A stretch of DNA of 64,000 nt from Candidatus Peregrinibacteria bacterium (GCA_016186205.1 JACPMA010000017.1:1-64000), one strand, 5' to 3'. Positions 26,470 to 35,457 are shown, counted from the first letter of the stretch. Notes: generated from the letters alone by a model not told the origin. Made by a program: numbers and translations.

Positions 26470-27636
26470 CTAGGCGCCACCGTGAGCCGTCCCTCCATGA
26501 ACTTCCTCGGCTGCATGCGGAGTATGTTTAGCCACTTCTTTCGCCGCTTCTTTCGGCGTTTCTTTTGCAACTTCTTTTCCAGCATGACCTGCGGCGCGAG
26601 CCGCTTTTCGCGATCCTTGCGCTGCCAATTCTCCAGCGCGCGCTACGACCTGCCTTGCTGTTCCGGCACCAGCTTCTTCCGCAATTAGAGTCCGTATTCC
26701 GACTGCGCCAGCCGCGGTCAATACCTCTCCTACGGCCGGTTTTTCCGCTACACGGGCGGCGGTCGCAGCAGCATCGGTAGCCGCTTCAATCGCTTTTTGA
26801 GCAGCTGAACGAGCGCTAGCGGCCGCAGCTTCTCCGGTCCTTTTCACCGCATCTTTTGCAACGCCGCCGCCTATAAGCATAAGAGCAACATCAAAATAAT
26901 GTTTTCCTAAAACATAACCCGTGGTCGCGCCGCCTTCTTGATGTATGGATTCGGCGTATTCTCCACTGCGTAGAAATCCGGCCGCCAATTCATCCAAATG
27001 TTTAAGAGATTCTCCAACGGCCCCCATAACTTGTTGTGCTTGCCGCTGTTCTTCTTCTGAAGCAAAAACTCCAAGTGATTTTCGTCCTTCGTTGGCAAGG
27101 GTAGCGACGCCGCTGCCAAGTTCGGCAGCGCCGCCGAAAATACCAGCGACAAAGTTCACCCCCGGAATCCTTTTTACTTTTTCCCAAAATTTTCGCGGTC
27201 GCGCATAATCCTCCTTTTCTTTTTTAAAAACACGAAGAAGCCATACGGGATCTTCATGTTCCATTGCGCTGCTAATTTGGTGTTTATATGAAGTCCACGC
27301 TTCGCTAAAAGGAGGCAACCCTCCATATGCCTCGCGGAATTTATCAGTACAGGTAATGTACGCACGCCAAAGTTCGGCTCGTTTTTCCGAAGGAGCTGCA
27401 TCATACGCAGCTTTTCCTAAACGCATAATTACAGCAAGTTGTTTTTCTAAAGTCGGCGGTTGTTCAGGTTCGGTTTCAGGCAGCTTTGGCGCTGAATTTA
27501 ATCTTGCCATAGCACCGCCTACAACATGTTCTCCGGCAGCAGTATCAATTCCAGCTTTAGGTTTTTGCCCGGAAGATTCACGCTGTTGTTCGGGTTCTGC
27601 GTTAATCCGATTATCTCCATGCATTTCTGCGCCCAT
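26470..27636 (-). CDS. Ala-rich protein with helix-rich C-terminal tail, unknown function
   Basis: 388 aa. Hydrophilic N-terminus, a possible membrane-touching Gly-rich stretch (IPGVNFVAGIFGGAAELGSGVATL) near residue 165 and another near 245 (FDVALMLIGGG). The last 130 residues are an Ala/Lys/Glu-rich helix ending GKEVAKETPKEAAKEVAKHT, similar in composition to histone H1 or LEA tails. No domain recognised. A 17-bp palindrome lies just upstream (27653-27669). Confidence 0.5.
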   Translation of the reverse strand: MGAEMHGDNRINAEPEQQRESSGQKPKAGIDTAAGEHVVGGAMARLNSAPKLPETEPEQPPTLEKQLAVIMRLGKAAYDAAPSEKRAELWRAYITCTDKFREAYGGLPPFSEAWTSYKHQISSAMEHEDPVWLLRVFKKEKEDYARPRKFWEKVKRIPGVNFVAGIFGGAAELGSGVATLANEGRKSLGVFASEEEQRQAQQVMGAVGESLKHLDELAAGFLRSGEYAESIHQEGGATTGYVLGKHYFDVALMLIGGGVAKDAVKRTGEAAAASARSAAQKAIEAATDAAATAARVAEKPAVGEVLTAAGAVGIRTLIAEEAGAGTARQVVARAGELAAQGSRKAARAAGHAGKEVAKETPKEAAKEVAKHTPHAAEEVHGGTAHGGA

Positions 27637-27652
27637 ATTTTATGATTAGATT

Positions 27653-27669
27653 ATATGATAATATCATAT
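27653..27669. promoter_or_regulatory. Palindrome ATATGATA-A-TATCATAT
   Basis: Perfect 8-bp arms, 17 bp upstream of the minus-strand ORF start at 27636 and in the divergent region shared with efp. Candidate operator; AT-rich composition makes chance occurrence possible. Confidence 0.3.
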
Positions 27670-27772
27670 TTTTAGCTGTTCGCCAACTGGCGTATGGTCC
27701 AAGTTTGATTTCATAAACGTTGTCCTTATATTATAATGCACGAGGCAATTTTAAGATTGTCTTTATTTTTAT

Positions 27773-27799
27773 AAAAGGCTCGCCCTGCGAGCTCGCCTA
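27773..27799 (+). repeat. GGCTCGCC start-codon-proximal element, efp copy
   Basis: AAAAGGCTCGCCCTGCGAGCTCGCCTA ends directly before the efp ATG. It can fold as GCTCGC-CCT-GCGAGC. Copies with the same AAAAGGCTCGCCC lead and GCTCGCCT end lie before pheT (37861-37898) and aguB (62382-62416). It takes the place of a Shine-Dalgarno. Confidence 0.7.
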
Positions 27800-28360
27800 A
27801 TGGCAGAGTCAATCACCGATTTAAAGGTAGGCCGCCTAGTAAATTACAACAACGAGCCGTGCATAATTGTTTCGAACGGTTTTATGCGTACGGCCCAGCG
27901 CAAGCCGGTTATGCGGACAAAGTTGCGCGGAGTTATTACCGGCAAAGTTTTTGAAAAAACATTCATTGCCGGCGAAAATTTTGAACTGGTCAATATTGAA
28001 AAAGTGCGAGCACAATATATGTATAAAGATGCAGATACGGCGTATTTTATGGACTCTGCGACATTCGATCAATTTTCCATGCCGCTTGAGGTCGTGGGCG
28101 AAATGGTGAAATTTTTAAAGGAAGGAGAGGACGCGGCGGTTACTCGTTATGAAGGAAGGCCAATCGGCATTGATTTGCCTGTGAAGGTTGCCTTGAAAGT
28201 TTCCGAAACAACCCCGGGTGTTCGTGGAGATACTGCGCAGGGAGGAACAAAAGCAGCGACCCTTGAAACGGGAATAGTTGTGCAGGTGCCGCTGTTTATT
28301 GAAGAGGGAGACAGTATCCGCGTCAATACGGAGACAGGGGAGTATGTGGAGCGCGCATAG
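27800..28360 (+). CDS. efp: Elongation factor P lacking the modifiable tip lysine
   Basis: 186 aa, three OB-like domains, normal EF-P length. EF-P relieves ribosome stalling at polyproline. The strongly conserved RTKLRGVITGKVFEKTF anchors the alignment: E. coli VKPGKGQAF corresponds to MRTAQRKPV here, so the position of K34 is Gln (Q33), followed by Arg-Lys. Neither lysyl, rhamnosyl nor aminopentanol modification fits a Gln. The C-terminal domain (ETTPGVRGDTAQGGTKAATLETG) is intact. TATAAT at 27732-27737 gives a leader of about 55 nt containing the GGCTCGCC element. Confidence 0.93.
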   Translation: MAESITDLKVGRLVNYNNEPCIIVSNGFMRTAQRKPVMRTKLRGVITGKVFEKTFIAGENFELVNIEKVRAQYMYKDADTAYFMDSATFDQFSMPLEVVGEMVKFLKEGEDAAVTRYEGRPIGIDLPVKVALKVSETTPGVRGDTAQGGTKAATLETGIVVQVPLFIEEGDSIRVNTETGEYVERA

Positions 28361-29180
28361 CAGCCCATTTTTCCAATCCGATATTTCCCCAAACACGTAC
28401 GACCGGAAGGCGGAAGAAATTTTCACGTGTGATTATATTTTCTTCCGGATTGCGCGGCTGGGTAAAACTTCTGGCTAAATCATAGCCGGCTTCTTGCGCA
28501 AGTTTTTCAATTTCATTGTTAAAATCGCCGAAAGGATAAGCAAAAACTTGAATTGGCGTGCCGAATTTTTCCTCAAGTATTTTTTTCGATTCAAAAATTT
28601 CTTCGCGCGCTTTTTTGCTGCGCGTGAGATACGGATGCCAAAGCGTATGTGATCCTATTTCCATCCCGGCGTCTTTTAATTGCTGGAGTTGTTCCCACGT
28701 AAGATACGCGCGATGCCCGATGAGATTCGCCGGCACAAAAATAGTCGCAGTCATATTGTATTTTTTTAGAAGCGGATACGCAGTGGTAAAAACGCTTTTG
28801 TAAGCATCATCAAAATTAATAATCACAGGGCGTTTTCCGGCCGCGATCGGCAGCGGCTTGCTGTCTTTAAAATAAGCGATGACATCGGAAAAATGGACAG
28901 TTTGAAAATTATTTTCCTGGAGATATTGAAGATGTTTTTCGAACCATTCCGGCTCGATAAAAAAACTTTTTGTGGCGGAATTTGCGTTTTTCGGCGGCGA
29001 GCCGATATGGTGGTAGACGAGAATTGGGATTGAGAGAGCGGCGGGAGTAGTGATAGTGGTAGGAGATGGTGGTAGATAGTAGGAGATAGTGGCGGATTGT
29101 TTAGGCGGATTTTTTAAGGCAAAAGCAAAGATACTTACGGTGAATAAAATGCCGGCTGCGGCCAAAAAGATTTTTTTCAT
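28323..29180 (-). CDS. Extracytoplasmic polysaccharide deacetylase (NodB domain)
   Basis: 285 aa with an N-terminal signal/anchor (IFLAAAGILFTVSIFAFAL). NodB motifs: VIINFDDA (metal Asp pair, usually TFDDG), GSHTLWHPYL (the two metal histidines), and FAYPFGDFN. It would remove acetyl groups from peptidoglycan or a surface glycan. The ATG overlaps the rluA-type stop by 4 bp (ATGA), and its 3' end overlaps efp by 38 bp in convergent orientation. Confidence 0.9.
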   Translation of the reverse strand: MKKIFLAAAGILFTVSIFAFALKNPPKQSATISYYLPPSPTTITTPAALSIPILVYHHIGSPPKNANSATKSFFIEPEWFEKHLQYLQENNFQTVHFSDVIAYFKDSKPLPIAAGKRPVIINFDDAYKSVFTTAYPLLKKYNMTATIFVPANLIGHRAYLTWEQLQQLKDAGMEIGSHTLWHPYLTRSKKAREEIFESKKILEEKFGTPIQVFAYPFGDFNNEIEKLAQEAGYDLARSFTQPRNPEENIITRENFFRLPVVRVWGNIGLEKWAAMRAPHTPLSPY

Positions 29181-29854
29181 TTACCCAATCTTAATTTTTT
29201 AAGAACGCTTTGTAAATCCGGAGGCAATGGCGCCTCGATAAAGATTTGTTTTTTGAGCATAGGGTGGGAAAAAGCAATACTCTTTGCATGAAGAAACTGT
29301 CTGCCGAGTCGGAACGCAATGCGAAAACGACGGTTGAAACGTTCATCGCCATATCGACTATCAAGAATTATCGGACATCCGATTCCTGCAAAATGCTGTC
29401 TGATTTGGTGTTTCCGGCCGGTTTTTATTTCCGCCTCGACAAGAGCGCAAGGCGGCACCGGAAATATTTCAAGAATCCGAAAATCCGTCTGCGCCGGAAT
29501 TTTTTCTTTTGATGCGCGCGCCGGAAGAGGCACGGTGATCATGCGGCCGTGCGGTACGCCTTTTACAAGCGCTGTGTATTTTTTATGCGTTTCCGGACTG
29601 CGAAAAATGCCCTCCAGCGCCTCGCGGTCTTTTGCATGTTTTCCAAACAATAAAACGCCGGAGGTTTGAGCATCAAGCCGATGTAGTAGGTAAGGCTGGA
29701 TTCCTTTTTTTGCAAACATCCACTGAATTTTTCCGAGAACCGTTTCTTGAATCGGAATATGCGAAGCCGGCACGCACGCCATACGCGGCGGTTTCTGCAT
29801 GGCAAAAAGATGCGGGTCTTCGTATAAAATTTGAAGCAGCGATTTGGTTTTCAC
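29177..29854 (-). CDS. RluA-family RNA pseudouridine synthase
   Basis: 225 aa. The catalytic Asp lies in LLHRLDAQTSGVLLFGK, and KKYTALVKG, GRKHQIRQHF are family motifs. It converts uridine to pseudouridine in rRNA or tRNA; no S4 domain is present, so the target (RluA, RluC/D-like or TruC-like) is not decided. Start is GTG 29854, with GAG just before it. Translationally coupled to the deacetylase by ATGA. Confidence 0.9.
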   Translation of the reverse strand: MKTKSLLQILYEDPHLFAMQKPPRMACVPASHIPIQETVLGKIQWMFAKKGIQPYLLHRLDAQTSGVLLFGKHAKDREALEGIFRSPETHKKYTALVKGVPHGRMITVPLPARASKEKIPAQTDFRILEIFPVPPCALVEAEIKTGRKHQIRQHFAGIGCPIILDSRYGDERFNRRFRIAFRLGRQFLHAKSIAFSHPMLKKQIFIEAPLPPDLQSVLKKLRLGK

Positions 29855-29887
29855 CTCAATAAGATATCACAGGTATAATGAAAATAT

Positions 29888-29961
29888 CGGGGTGTAGTAT
29901 ACCGGTAGTACGAGCCCATGGGGTGGGTTTAGACCGGGTTCGATTCCCGGCACCCCGACCA
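29888..29961 (+). tRNA. tRNA-Pro, anticodon GGG
   Basis: Acceptor CGGGGTG/CACCCCG, D-arm GTA/TAC, anticodon stem AGCCC/GGGTT with loop ATGGGGT, T-arm CCGGG-TTCGATT-CCCGG, CCA encoded. It reads CCC (and CCU). TATAAT at 29874-29879 is only 8 nt upstream, so the primary transcript begins almost at the mature 5' end. Confidence 0.95.
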
Positions 29962-30010
29962 CTACAAACGAGCGAAGCGAGTTTGCTTCGTTCCCTCGGC
30001 CCCGCAGGGT
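29962..30010 (+). repeat. Post-tRNA repeat, copy 2
   Basis: ACGAGCGAAGCGAGTTTGCTTCGTTCCCTCGGCCCCGCAGGG; closely related to 24504-24554 and to the CGAGCGAGTTTAGCGAGG segment downstream of ssrA. Folds as AACGA.CGAAGC...GCTTCGTT. Confidence 0.55.
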
Positions 30011-30076
30011 GGAGCGTGTACATATGGGCTTCAGCGTGTGTTATTATTCCAATAATATTTCTTAACCCGCTTCATT

Positions 30077-30484
30077 ATGTTCAATACTGGCCAGAAACTC
30101 GGATGGATTGGAGGCATCGGTTTTGTCCTTTTAATCTTTGGGTTTTATGTAGGTATAAAAACAGTGATTAATTTCGCCGCGTTCGAAAAATATCCTTCGA
30201 CCAGCTCCGGTCCTCTAAATTTTAACCTTAATTACGGCCAGGGCGGCTATGGCCCTCGCGAACAAGATTGCATGTACCCGCAACTTTACTACAATGCAGA
30301 TTCAACGCCTCGCAAAGCAACAGAAGAAGAAAAAAAGATGGCCGATGAGCAAAAGAGCGCGTGTCTTTCCGGCGTTACAGAGGCCAGAGATTCCGCAAAA
30401 GTTGGCGATATCACACAAGCCATTTTTGGCCTTGTAGTAGGCGGTGGATTGTTCTTACTGGCGCGCCGAAAAACAGCGGCTTAA
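30077..30484 (+). CDS. Small two-helix membrane protein, unknown function
   Basis: 135 aa. Hydrophobic helices near residues 8-35 (GWIGGIGFVLLIFGFYVGIKTV) and 112-128 (IFGLVVGGGLFLLA), with an extracellular-type middle part containing two cysteines (QDCMYP, SACLSG) that could pair. No family recognised. Overlaps the PBP gene stop by 4 bp, convergent. Confidence 0.6.
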   Translation: MFNTGQKLGWIGGIGFVLLIFGFYVGIKTVINFAAFEKYPSTSSGPLNFNLNYGQGGYGPREQDCMYPQLYYNADSTPRKATEEEKKMADEQKSACLSGVTEARDSAKVGDITQAIFGLVVGGGLFLLARRKTAA

Positions 30485-33204
30485 TCTTTCTCATACTGAA
30501 ATTCCACTTTCGCGTCCGCTACATATCCGACTTTATCGAATAATTTTGCCGTAATCATATGCGTTCCGGTTTTTGTTGATTTTGGGAAATGCACTTTGCC
30601 GGTATATGGCGGTTTTCGCTGGACTGAACTTGGTAAATTGCGGTCATCAAAAGAGAAAATAACGCGGTCAATGCCGTTTTTCGCTTCAACATCGACTTCC
30701 ACTTGTATGTCCCGTCCATCGATAGTCGAAAAAGCCGCAGGCGAAATAATTGTAATTTGAGGTGGATTTTTTGCCGTTTCAGCAGTGAAAATTTTTGTGG
30801 TTTCGGTTGGCGGAAAATCCGGATACGTCGGTTCTTCTGTGCGTTTTTTAGCCAACCATTCCTTAATTCCCGAAAGCCACCGGCCGTAATCCGTGATCGG
30901 ATCGCGATGGTTCATAAATAATTTTTTCTCGATTTGTTCTTTCGGCGTGAATTCATTCGGTAATAAATTATCGAGTTTATTCACCTCGATCATTTTATAA
31001 ATATCGTCGAGTTCCGTCGGCACAGAAAAACTCGCAAAAACATCGGTTGCCGTCGCATATTCCGGCGTGTCCGGCGTCGGCAATTTTCCAGAAGCTCGAC
31101 TCACCTTTACATGTTTTATGCCATCCGGCACCGGAAACGATTCATCCGGTTGATTTTTGAGCGCTTCAGTCATAAATTTACTCCAAACCGGAGCCGCCAC
31201 GTTGTACCCGTCTGCATTTCCTTTTGCCGCGGCACCGTCGCTGTTGCCGGCCCACACGCCTGCAACAAGGCTCGGCGTATAACCGACAGTCCAAAGATTC
31301 GACGGAAGAATTTTCACAGGCGTGATTTCTTTATTGCTTGTGCCTGTTTTCGCCGCCGTCGTGTGCCCGGCCACATCAAGATATCCGCCCAAATAAACGC
31401 TTTTGTCAGACAAAATGCTGTTTACAAGATATGCGGCCTGCGGATCGAGCACAGGTTGGTCAGGATGATCTTCCGGTTTTCTTTCATAGATTACATCTCC
31501 CTCGCGGTCAACCACTTTTAAAATGGAATAGAAATCGCGTTTCACTCCGCTGTTTGCAAAAACAGAAAACGCCTGAACCATTTCAGATAATTTTACTTCA
31601 CCGGCCCCTATGGCAAGCGGCGGGCCGTAGTTTCCGTTCGGACTCAATGTTGAAATTCCCATTTTATTGGCAAGCCCCACAATTTCTCCTTCTTCTCCTG
31701 CAAGAAAATATGTTTTGAGTGCAGGAATATTCCGCGATTGCCCAAGAGCCTGACGAATTGGCATCGGACCTTTAAATCCGCCTTCAAAATTCTGCGGTTT
31801 GTAATTACTGCCAAAGTTCGTCGGCGTGTCATAGATCACCGTGGCCGGCGCGTAGCCTTTTGTGAAAGCTTGCGCATAAACAATTGGCTTAAACGAAGAA
31901 CCCGGCTGGCGTTTCGCAAAAACGTGATTTACATTTCCGCGCGCTTCCTCATCAAAATAATCCGCTGCGCCGACCATGGCCAGCACCTCGCCGGTTTTCG
32001 CGGACATGGCAAAAAGCGCGGCATTCGTTACGCCATGTTGTTCTTTGCTTTTTTCAATTTGCTGCGCCACGATGTCTTCCGCTGCAGCCTGAAGATTCGG
32101 GTCAAGCGTGGTATAAACCTGCAAACCCCCCTGTTCAATAAGATCTTTTCCGAATTGTTCTTCTAAAAGGGAACGGACGTAAAAGACAAAATGCGCAGCG
32201 CGGATCCGTTCTTTATATTTCTGGAAATCAATATGCTGAATTTCGTTTGTAGCAGCGGCTTTTTCTTCTTCAGAAATCAAATCAAGCTCCTCCATGCGCT
32301 TTAAAACCAAATCCGCGCGGCCAGGAATATAAAGGCGGTCGGTTTCAGAAAACGTAATGTCCCGGCCGACCAAACCGATGGTGTAATCGCGGTCGGAAAT
32401 ATCCGTGACGGTTTTTGGAAAATTTCCAGCAGCGAGTTTGGCTGGATTAAGTTCGCGCTCCAATTTTGAATAAGCATTCGGTCCGTATGGCGAATAATAT
32501 GTGGGAGCCTTTGGTAAAGATGCGAGAATCGCCGCTTCACCGAGCGTGATGGAACTCGCCGATTTCCCAAAATACATTTTTGAAGCAAGCTCCGCGCCGT
32601 ACGCATTGTTCCCGTATGGAATGCGGTTTAAATAGAGTTCGAGAATTTTGTTTTTGTCATAAGCTCGTTCAAGACGAATGGCGAGAATGAGCTCTTTTAA
32701 TTTTCGAAGATAGCTCCGTTTTGCCGAAAGAAAAGCGTTTTTCGCAAGCTGCTGGGTGATAGTAGACCCGCCGCGGCGCGTGCCAATACCGAAAACTTCA
32801 TACAAAATTCCTTTTGCAATGCCCGGAATATCAAATCCGCTGTGTTCATAAAATTCATCATCCTCAATTGCAATTGTGGCTTTCTGTAAAAACGGAGAAA
32901 TTTCGGAAAGAGGAACATATTTTCGGTTTTCTTCGCCATGGATGGTATATAAAATGCCGCCTTCGCGGTCTAAAATAATGGTTGATTCAACGCCTGCCAG
33001 TTTGTCGAAATTTCGAACATCCGGAAGCCCGATAGACAGAAAGGCGACCGTGACGGTAAAAAGAAAGAGTCCGGCAAGAATAAAAGTTACAGATCCCAAA
33101 ATCAGCCACGCAAAAGCTCGTTTCCAAAACGGTTCATGCAGAGCAGGCATGGCAGCGGCAATATGATGATGGAGTTTTTCCTTCAGTTCGCGTCCAAATT
33201 TCAT
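30481..33204 (-). CDS. Class A penicillin-binding protein (PBP1A-like)
   Basis: 907 aa. A cytoplasmic tail and one membrane helix (LILGSVTFILAGLFLFTVTV) are followed by a GT51 glycosyltransferase (EDDEFYEHSGFD, GGSTITQQLAKN, LYLNRIPYGNNAYG) and a transpeptidase with SxxK in PGSSFKPIVY and KTGTSNK. The last 100 residues add an Ig-like beta domain (PPQITIISPAAFSTIDGRDIQVEVDV). It polymerises and crosslinks peptidoglycan. Lies 21 bp downstream of the arginine decarboxylase gene. Confidence 0.95.
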   Translation of the reverse strand: MKFGRELKEKLHHHIAAAMPALHEPFWKRAFAWLILGSVTFILAGLFLFTVTVAFLSIGLPDVRNFDKLAGVESTIILDREGGILYTIHGEENRKYVPLSEISPFLQKATIAIEDDEFYEHSGFDIPGIAKGILYEVFGIGTRRGGSTITQQLAKNAFLSAKRSYLRKLKELILAIRLERAYDKNKILELYLNRIPYGNNAYGAELASKMYFGKSASSITLGEAAILASLPKAPTYYSPYGPNAYSKLERELNPAKLAAGNFPKTVTDISDRDYTIGLVGRDITFSETDRLYIPGRADLVLKRMEELDLISEEEKAAATNEIQHIDFQKYKERIRAAHFVFYVRSLLEEQFGKDLIEQGGLQVYTTLDPNLQAAAEDIVAQQIEKSKEQHGVTNAALFAMSAKTGEVLAMVGAADYFDEEARGNVNHVFAKRQPGSSFKPIVYAQAFTKGYAPATVIYDTPTNFGSNYKPQNFEGGFKGPMPIRQALGQSRNIPALKTYFLAGEEGEIVGLANKMGISTLSPNGNYGPPLAIGAGEVKLSEMVQAFSVFANSGVKRDFYSILKVVDREGDVIYERKPEDHPDQPVLDPQAAYLVNSILSDKSVYLGGYLDVAGHTTAAKTGTSNKEITPVKILPSNLWTVGYTPSLVAGVWAGNSDGAAAKGNADGYNVAAPVWSKFMTEALKNQPDESFPVPDGIKHVKVSRASGKLPTPDTPEYATATDVFASFSVPTELDDIYKMIEVNKLDNLLPNEFTPKEQIEKKLFMNHRDPITDYGRWLSGIKEWLAKKRTEEPTYPDFPPTETTKIFTAETAKNPPQITIISPAAFSTIDGRDIQVEVDVEAKNGIDRVIFSFDDRNLPSSVQRKPPYTGKVHFPKSTKTGTHMITAKLFDKVGYVADAKVEFQYEKD

Positions 33205-33225
33205 GCGAAACCAGTATATCAGAAT

Positions 33226-34590
33226 TTACCACCCGAACAGCTTGCCTACATCATCCGGCGTCTCCCGTTTGCGGATAAGCGTCACGTCGCCATTCTGGCA
33301 TATCACTTTCGCCGGCGTTGCATTCAGGCAGTGATGATTAGCAAATCCATCTTGATAATTTCCGGTGTCCAAAAATGAGATGTATTGTTTCGCGCCGGAT
33401 TCAAGATCTTCAAGGCGCGGCAGTAGGATGTAATTGCCGCCCGCGGTATATTTATCATCCGAGTCGCATGAAAGCCCGGCAAGCCACGTCCTCGTCAATT
33501 TTTTGCTGTAAGCGTTATTGACCGGCACCACATGCCATTGTTTGTGGATGGCCCATGTATCCAAAAGCTGCGTCTGGAAACTGCCGTCAACGATATACCA
33601 TTGTTTAGCCACTGCTTTAGGAATGCGTTTTTGGGAAATGACGGAAAAAACCGTAATTTGAGAAGGCGCGGCGACATATGATCCCCATTCACAAATAATA
33701 TTTGGATGAGGAATTTCATTTTCTCGGCAGAATTTATCCAAGAAACGTATGAGGCTGCGTACTACGCTCGCAACGCTGTACTTTTTCTTTCCATTATAAT
33801 TTCCGGGAGCTCCGCCGCCGATATCGATCGTATCAAGAAAAGGATTGTCTTTTTTAAGGCGCTTATAAACATCCATGGCTTTTCGGAGAGGCCGAAGAAT
33901 ATCCGTTTCTTTTTGAATTTCGGAACCGGAATGATAATGAAGCATGGTGAGATTTTTTATTCGTCCAAGTTCCCACAGCTCATCAAGCTGCAATCCGAAA
34001 CGTTCGACTTTTTTATCCCAATAGGAGTCCACTTTCACGCCCATATCCACCCGTATGCCGACTTGGCCGCGGAATTTTTGCAGCGATTCGCGTTCCGATA
34101 AATCTTCGATGATTGGAACAATGTCGAGGCCGTTGCTTTTGAGTTCCGCTATAAGCGCAAGATATTGATCGGTTTTCGGTCCGTTGCAAATGACTTTTAT
34201 GCGGGAATTAAATCGATTTGATTCCCACAACCGTTTCACAACCCAGAGTTCATTTGCAGAAGTTGTTTCGAGGTTTGAGCCTTCGCTGATAATCGGCAGC
34301 ACAAATTCGCGGTTTTGGTTCACCTTCATCGGATAATGGTAGTAGAACTGGCCTTTATATTTGTATTCGCGAATAACGTCGTCGAATAAATCCATCAAAT
34401 CCTCCACGCGCTGCTCGATGATGTACGGAAGCATGATTTTTAGCGGCGTGCCGTATTTTTCCGCCATCTCGCGAACGTTATAGCGGTAGTTGCCTTCATA
34501 TATAACCAAATCGCCGTCTTTTGAGAGGTCAAAATATTGAGTGTTAAATTCCCGCCGCCCGAGCTTCCAGAATTTCTTGAAGTTTTTCAA
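33226..34590 (-). CDS. speA: Arginine decarboxylase (SpeA-like, fold type III)
   Basis: 454 aa. The PLP lysine is in YPMKVNQNREFV (K89, E. coli SpeA YPIKVNQ). Other features are the TIM-barrel motifs ICNGPKTDQYLALI and MLHYHSGSEIQ, IDIGGGAPG for phosphate binding, and a C-terminal part with LSCDSDDKY carrying the active-site Cys-Asp. It is shorter than the 630-660 aa of E. coli SpeA, apparently lacking much of the insert and C-terminal helical region. It converts arginine to agmatine; agmatine deiminase (63850) and N-carbamoylputrescine amidase (62417) complete the route. Confidence 0.87.
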   Translation of the reverse strand: MKNFKKFWKLGRREFNTQYFDLSKDGDLVIYEGNYRYNVREMAEKYGTPLKIMLPYIIEQRVEDLMDLFDDVIREYKYKGQFYYHYPMKVNQNREFVLPIISEGSNLETTSANELWVVKRLWESNRFNSRIKVICNGPKTDQYLALIAELKSNGLDIVPIIEDLSERESLQKFRGQVGIRVDMGVKVDSYWDKKVERFGLQLDELWELGRIKNLTMLHYHSGSEIQKETDILRPLRKAMDVYKRLKKDNPFLDTIDIGGGAPGNYNGKKKYSVASVVRSLIRFLDKFCRENEIPHPNIICEWGSYVAAPSQITVFSVISQKRIPKAVAKQWYIVDGSFQTQLLDTWAIHKQWHVVPVNNAYSKKLTRTWLAGLSCDSDDKYTAGGNYILLPRLEDLESGAKQYISFLDTGNYQDGFANHHCLNATPAKVICQNGDVTLIRKRETPDDVGKLFGW

Positions 34591-34628
34591 TTCAGCATGA
34601 AGCGCGCTTTAAAGTTTCGCGCAAAAAC

Positions 34629-34649
34629 TAAATTTCTATAGCTTTTTGT
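34629..34649 (-). promoter_or_regulatory. Conserved upstream motif, speA copy
   Basis: Minus strand ACAAAAAGCTATAGAAATTTA. Related sequences AAAAAGTTTATAGAAATTTCAT and AAAAGTTTAGAGAAATTTCAT lie upstream of the tRNA-like gene (41002-41023) and of the ORF6N gene (63817-63837). Probably a promoter-associated element. Confidence 0.35.
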
Positions 34650-34702
34650 ATAGCAGGTTCACTTTGCGTATGCAAGAAGATTTTTATTCTTTCTTCGCCA
34701 AT

Positions 34703-35326
34703 TTATTCCCAGGAAAAAGTTTTTTTAACTTCGCTGACCCATTCACGTGGTTCTTGTAGTTCTTCCGATGAATCTTGTGAGGCGCTGTAGGTCGCTACAT
34801 AATTTCCTTTTTCGCCCAATTTTTCCAATGTAAAATATCCTCCGCCTTCATTCTTTGCTTTATTCCATTCTGATTTTATCCATACTCCTACCGTCATAAG
34901 ATTTTCAAACTTTCCATCATTATTTAAAAGACCGAAGTTATAATTCGTAAGCGGCGTCGCTTCCCCCGAAGGTTTCACGACCGTAGAAGGATGCTGTGTT
35001 TCATATAAATAACCGCGCCAATTTTCAGGAAACGATAACGAAAATCCATACCATGGATCCCTAAAAAGCTGCGGTCCCGGTTGAAAATGAACATTATAAG
35101 CGAATTTTTCGAGCATGACGGCAATTTGATCGCGTGTCACCGATTTTCCAGGGGCAAAATTACCATTGGTGCCTTTTATGAATCCGTGGTCACGCGCAAA
35201 ATTTGCCGCACCATAATACCATTCACTACCCTGTAAATCATTAAAACCGGCGCCGCCGAATGCAAATACCGCTAGAGAGGTAAACAGTGTTGCAGTGCCA
35301 ACGATAGAGAAAACTATTTTTTTCAT
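34703..35326 (-). CDS. Secreted protein with one S-layer homology domain
   Basis: 207 aa. A signal peptide (KKIVFSIVGTATLFTSLAVFAFGG) is followed by an SLH motif at residues about 27-75 (FNDLQGSEWYYGAANFARDHGFIKGTNGNFAPGKSVTRDQIAVML), which anchors proteins to wall polysaccharide. A C-terminal domain (WYGFSLSFPENWRGY...) resembles PsbP-like secreted folds, though that match is weak. Only one of the usual three SLH repeats is present. Confidence 0.82.
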   Translation of the reverse strand: MKKIVFSIVGTATLFTSLAVFAFGGAGFNDLQGSEWYYGAANFARDHGFIKGTNGNFAPGKSVTRDQIAVMLEKFAYNVHFQPGPQLFRDPWYGFSLSFPENWRGYLYETQHPSTVVKPSGEATPLTNYNFGLLNNDGKFENLMTVGVWIKSEWNKAKNEGGGYFTLEKLGEKGNYVATYSASQDSSEELQEPREWVSEVKKTFSWE

Positions 35327-35417
35327 AGAGATAGATAAGTTAAGAGATTATTTATGTTTAAAATACCCCCCCTCGAATTTGTCAAAACGATGTTGCCGTT
35401 TAACAAATTAAAGCCTA

Positions 35418-35429
35418 GTCCCCGGGGAC
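35418..35429. promoter_or_regulatory. Perfect palindrome GTCCCCGGGGAC
   Basis: Lies between pheT and the SLH gene, about 90 bp upstream of the SLH start. TTGACA with a 17-bp spacer to TTTAAA lies between it and the ATG, so it could be an upstream operator. A similar palindrome (ACTCCCGGGAGT) precedes the lipoprotein gene at 12813. Confidence 0.35.
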
Positions 35430-35457
35430 AAACTTTAACCTGTTAAATTGTATAATT

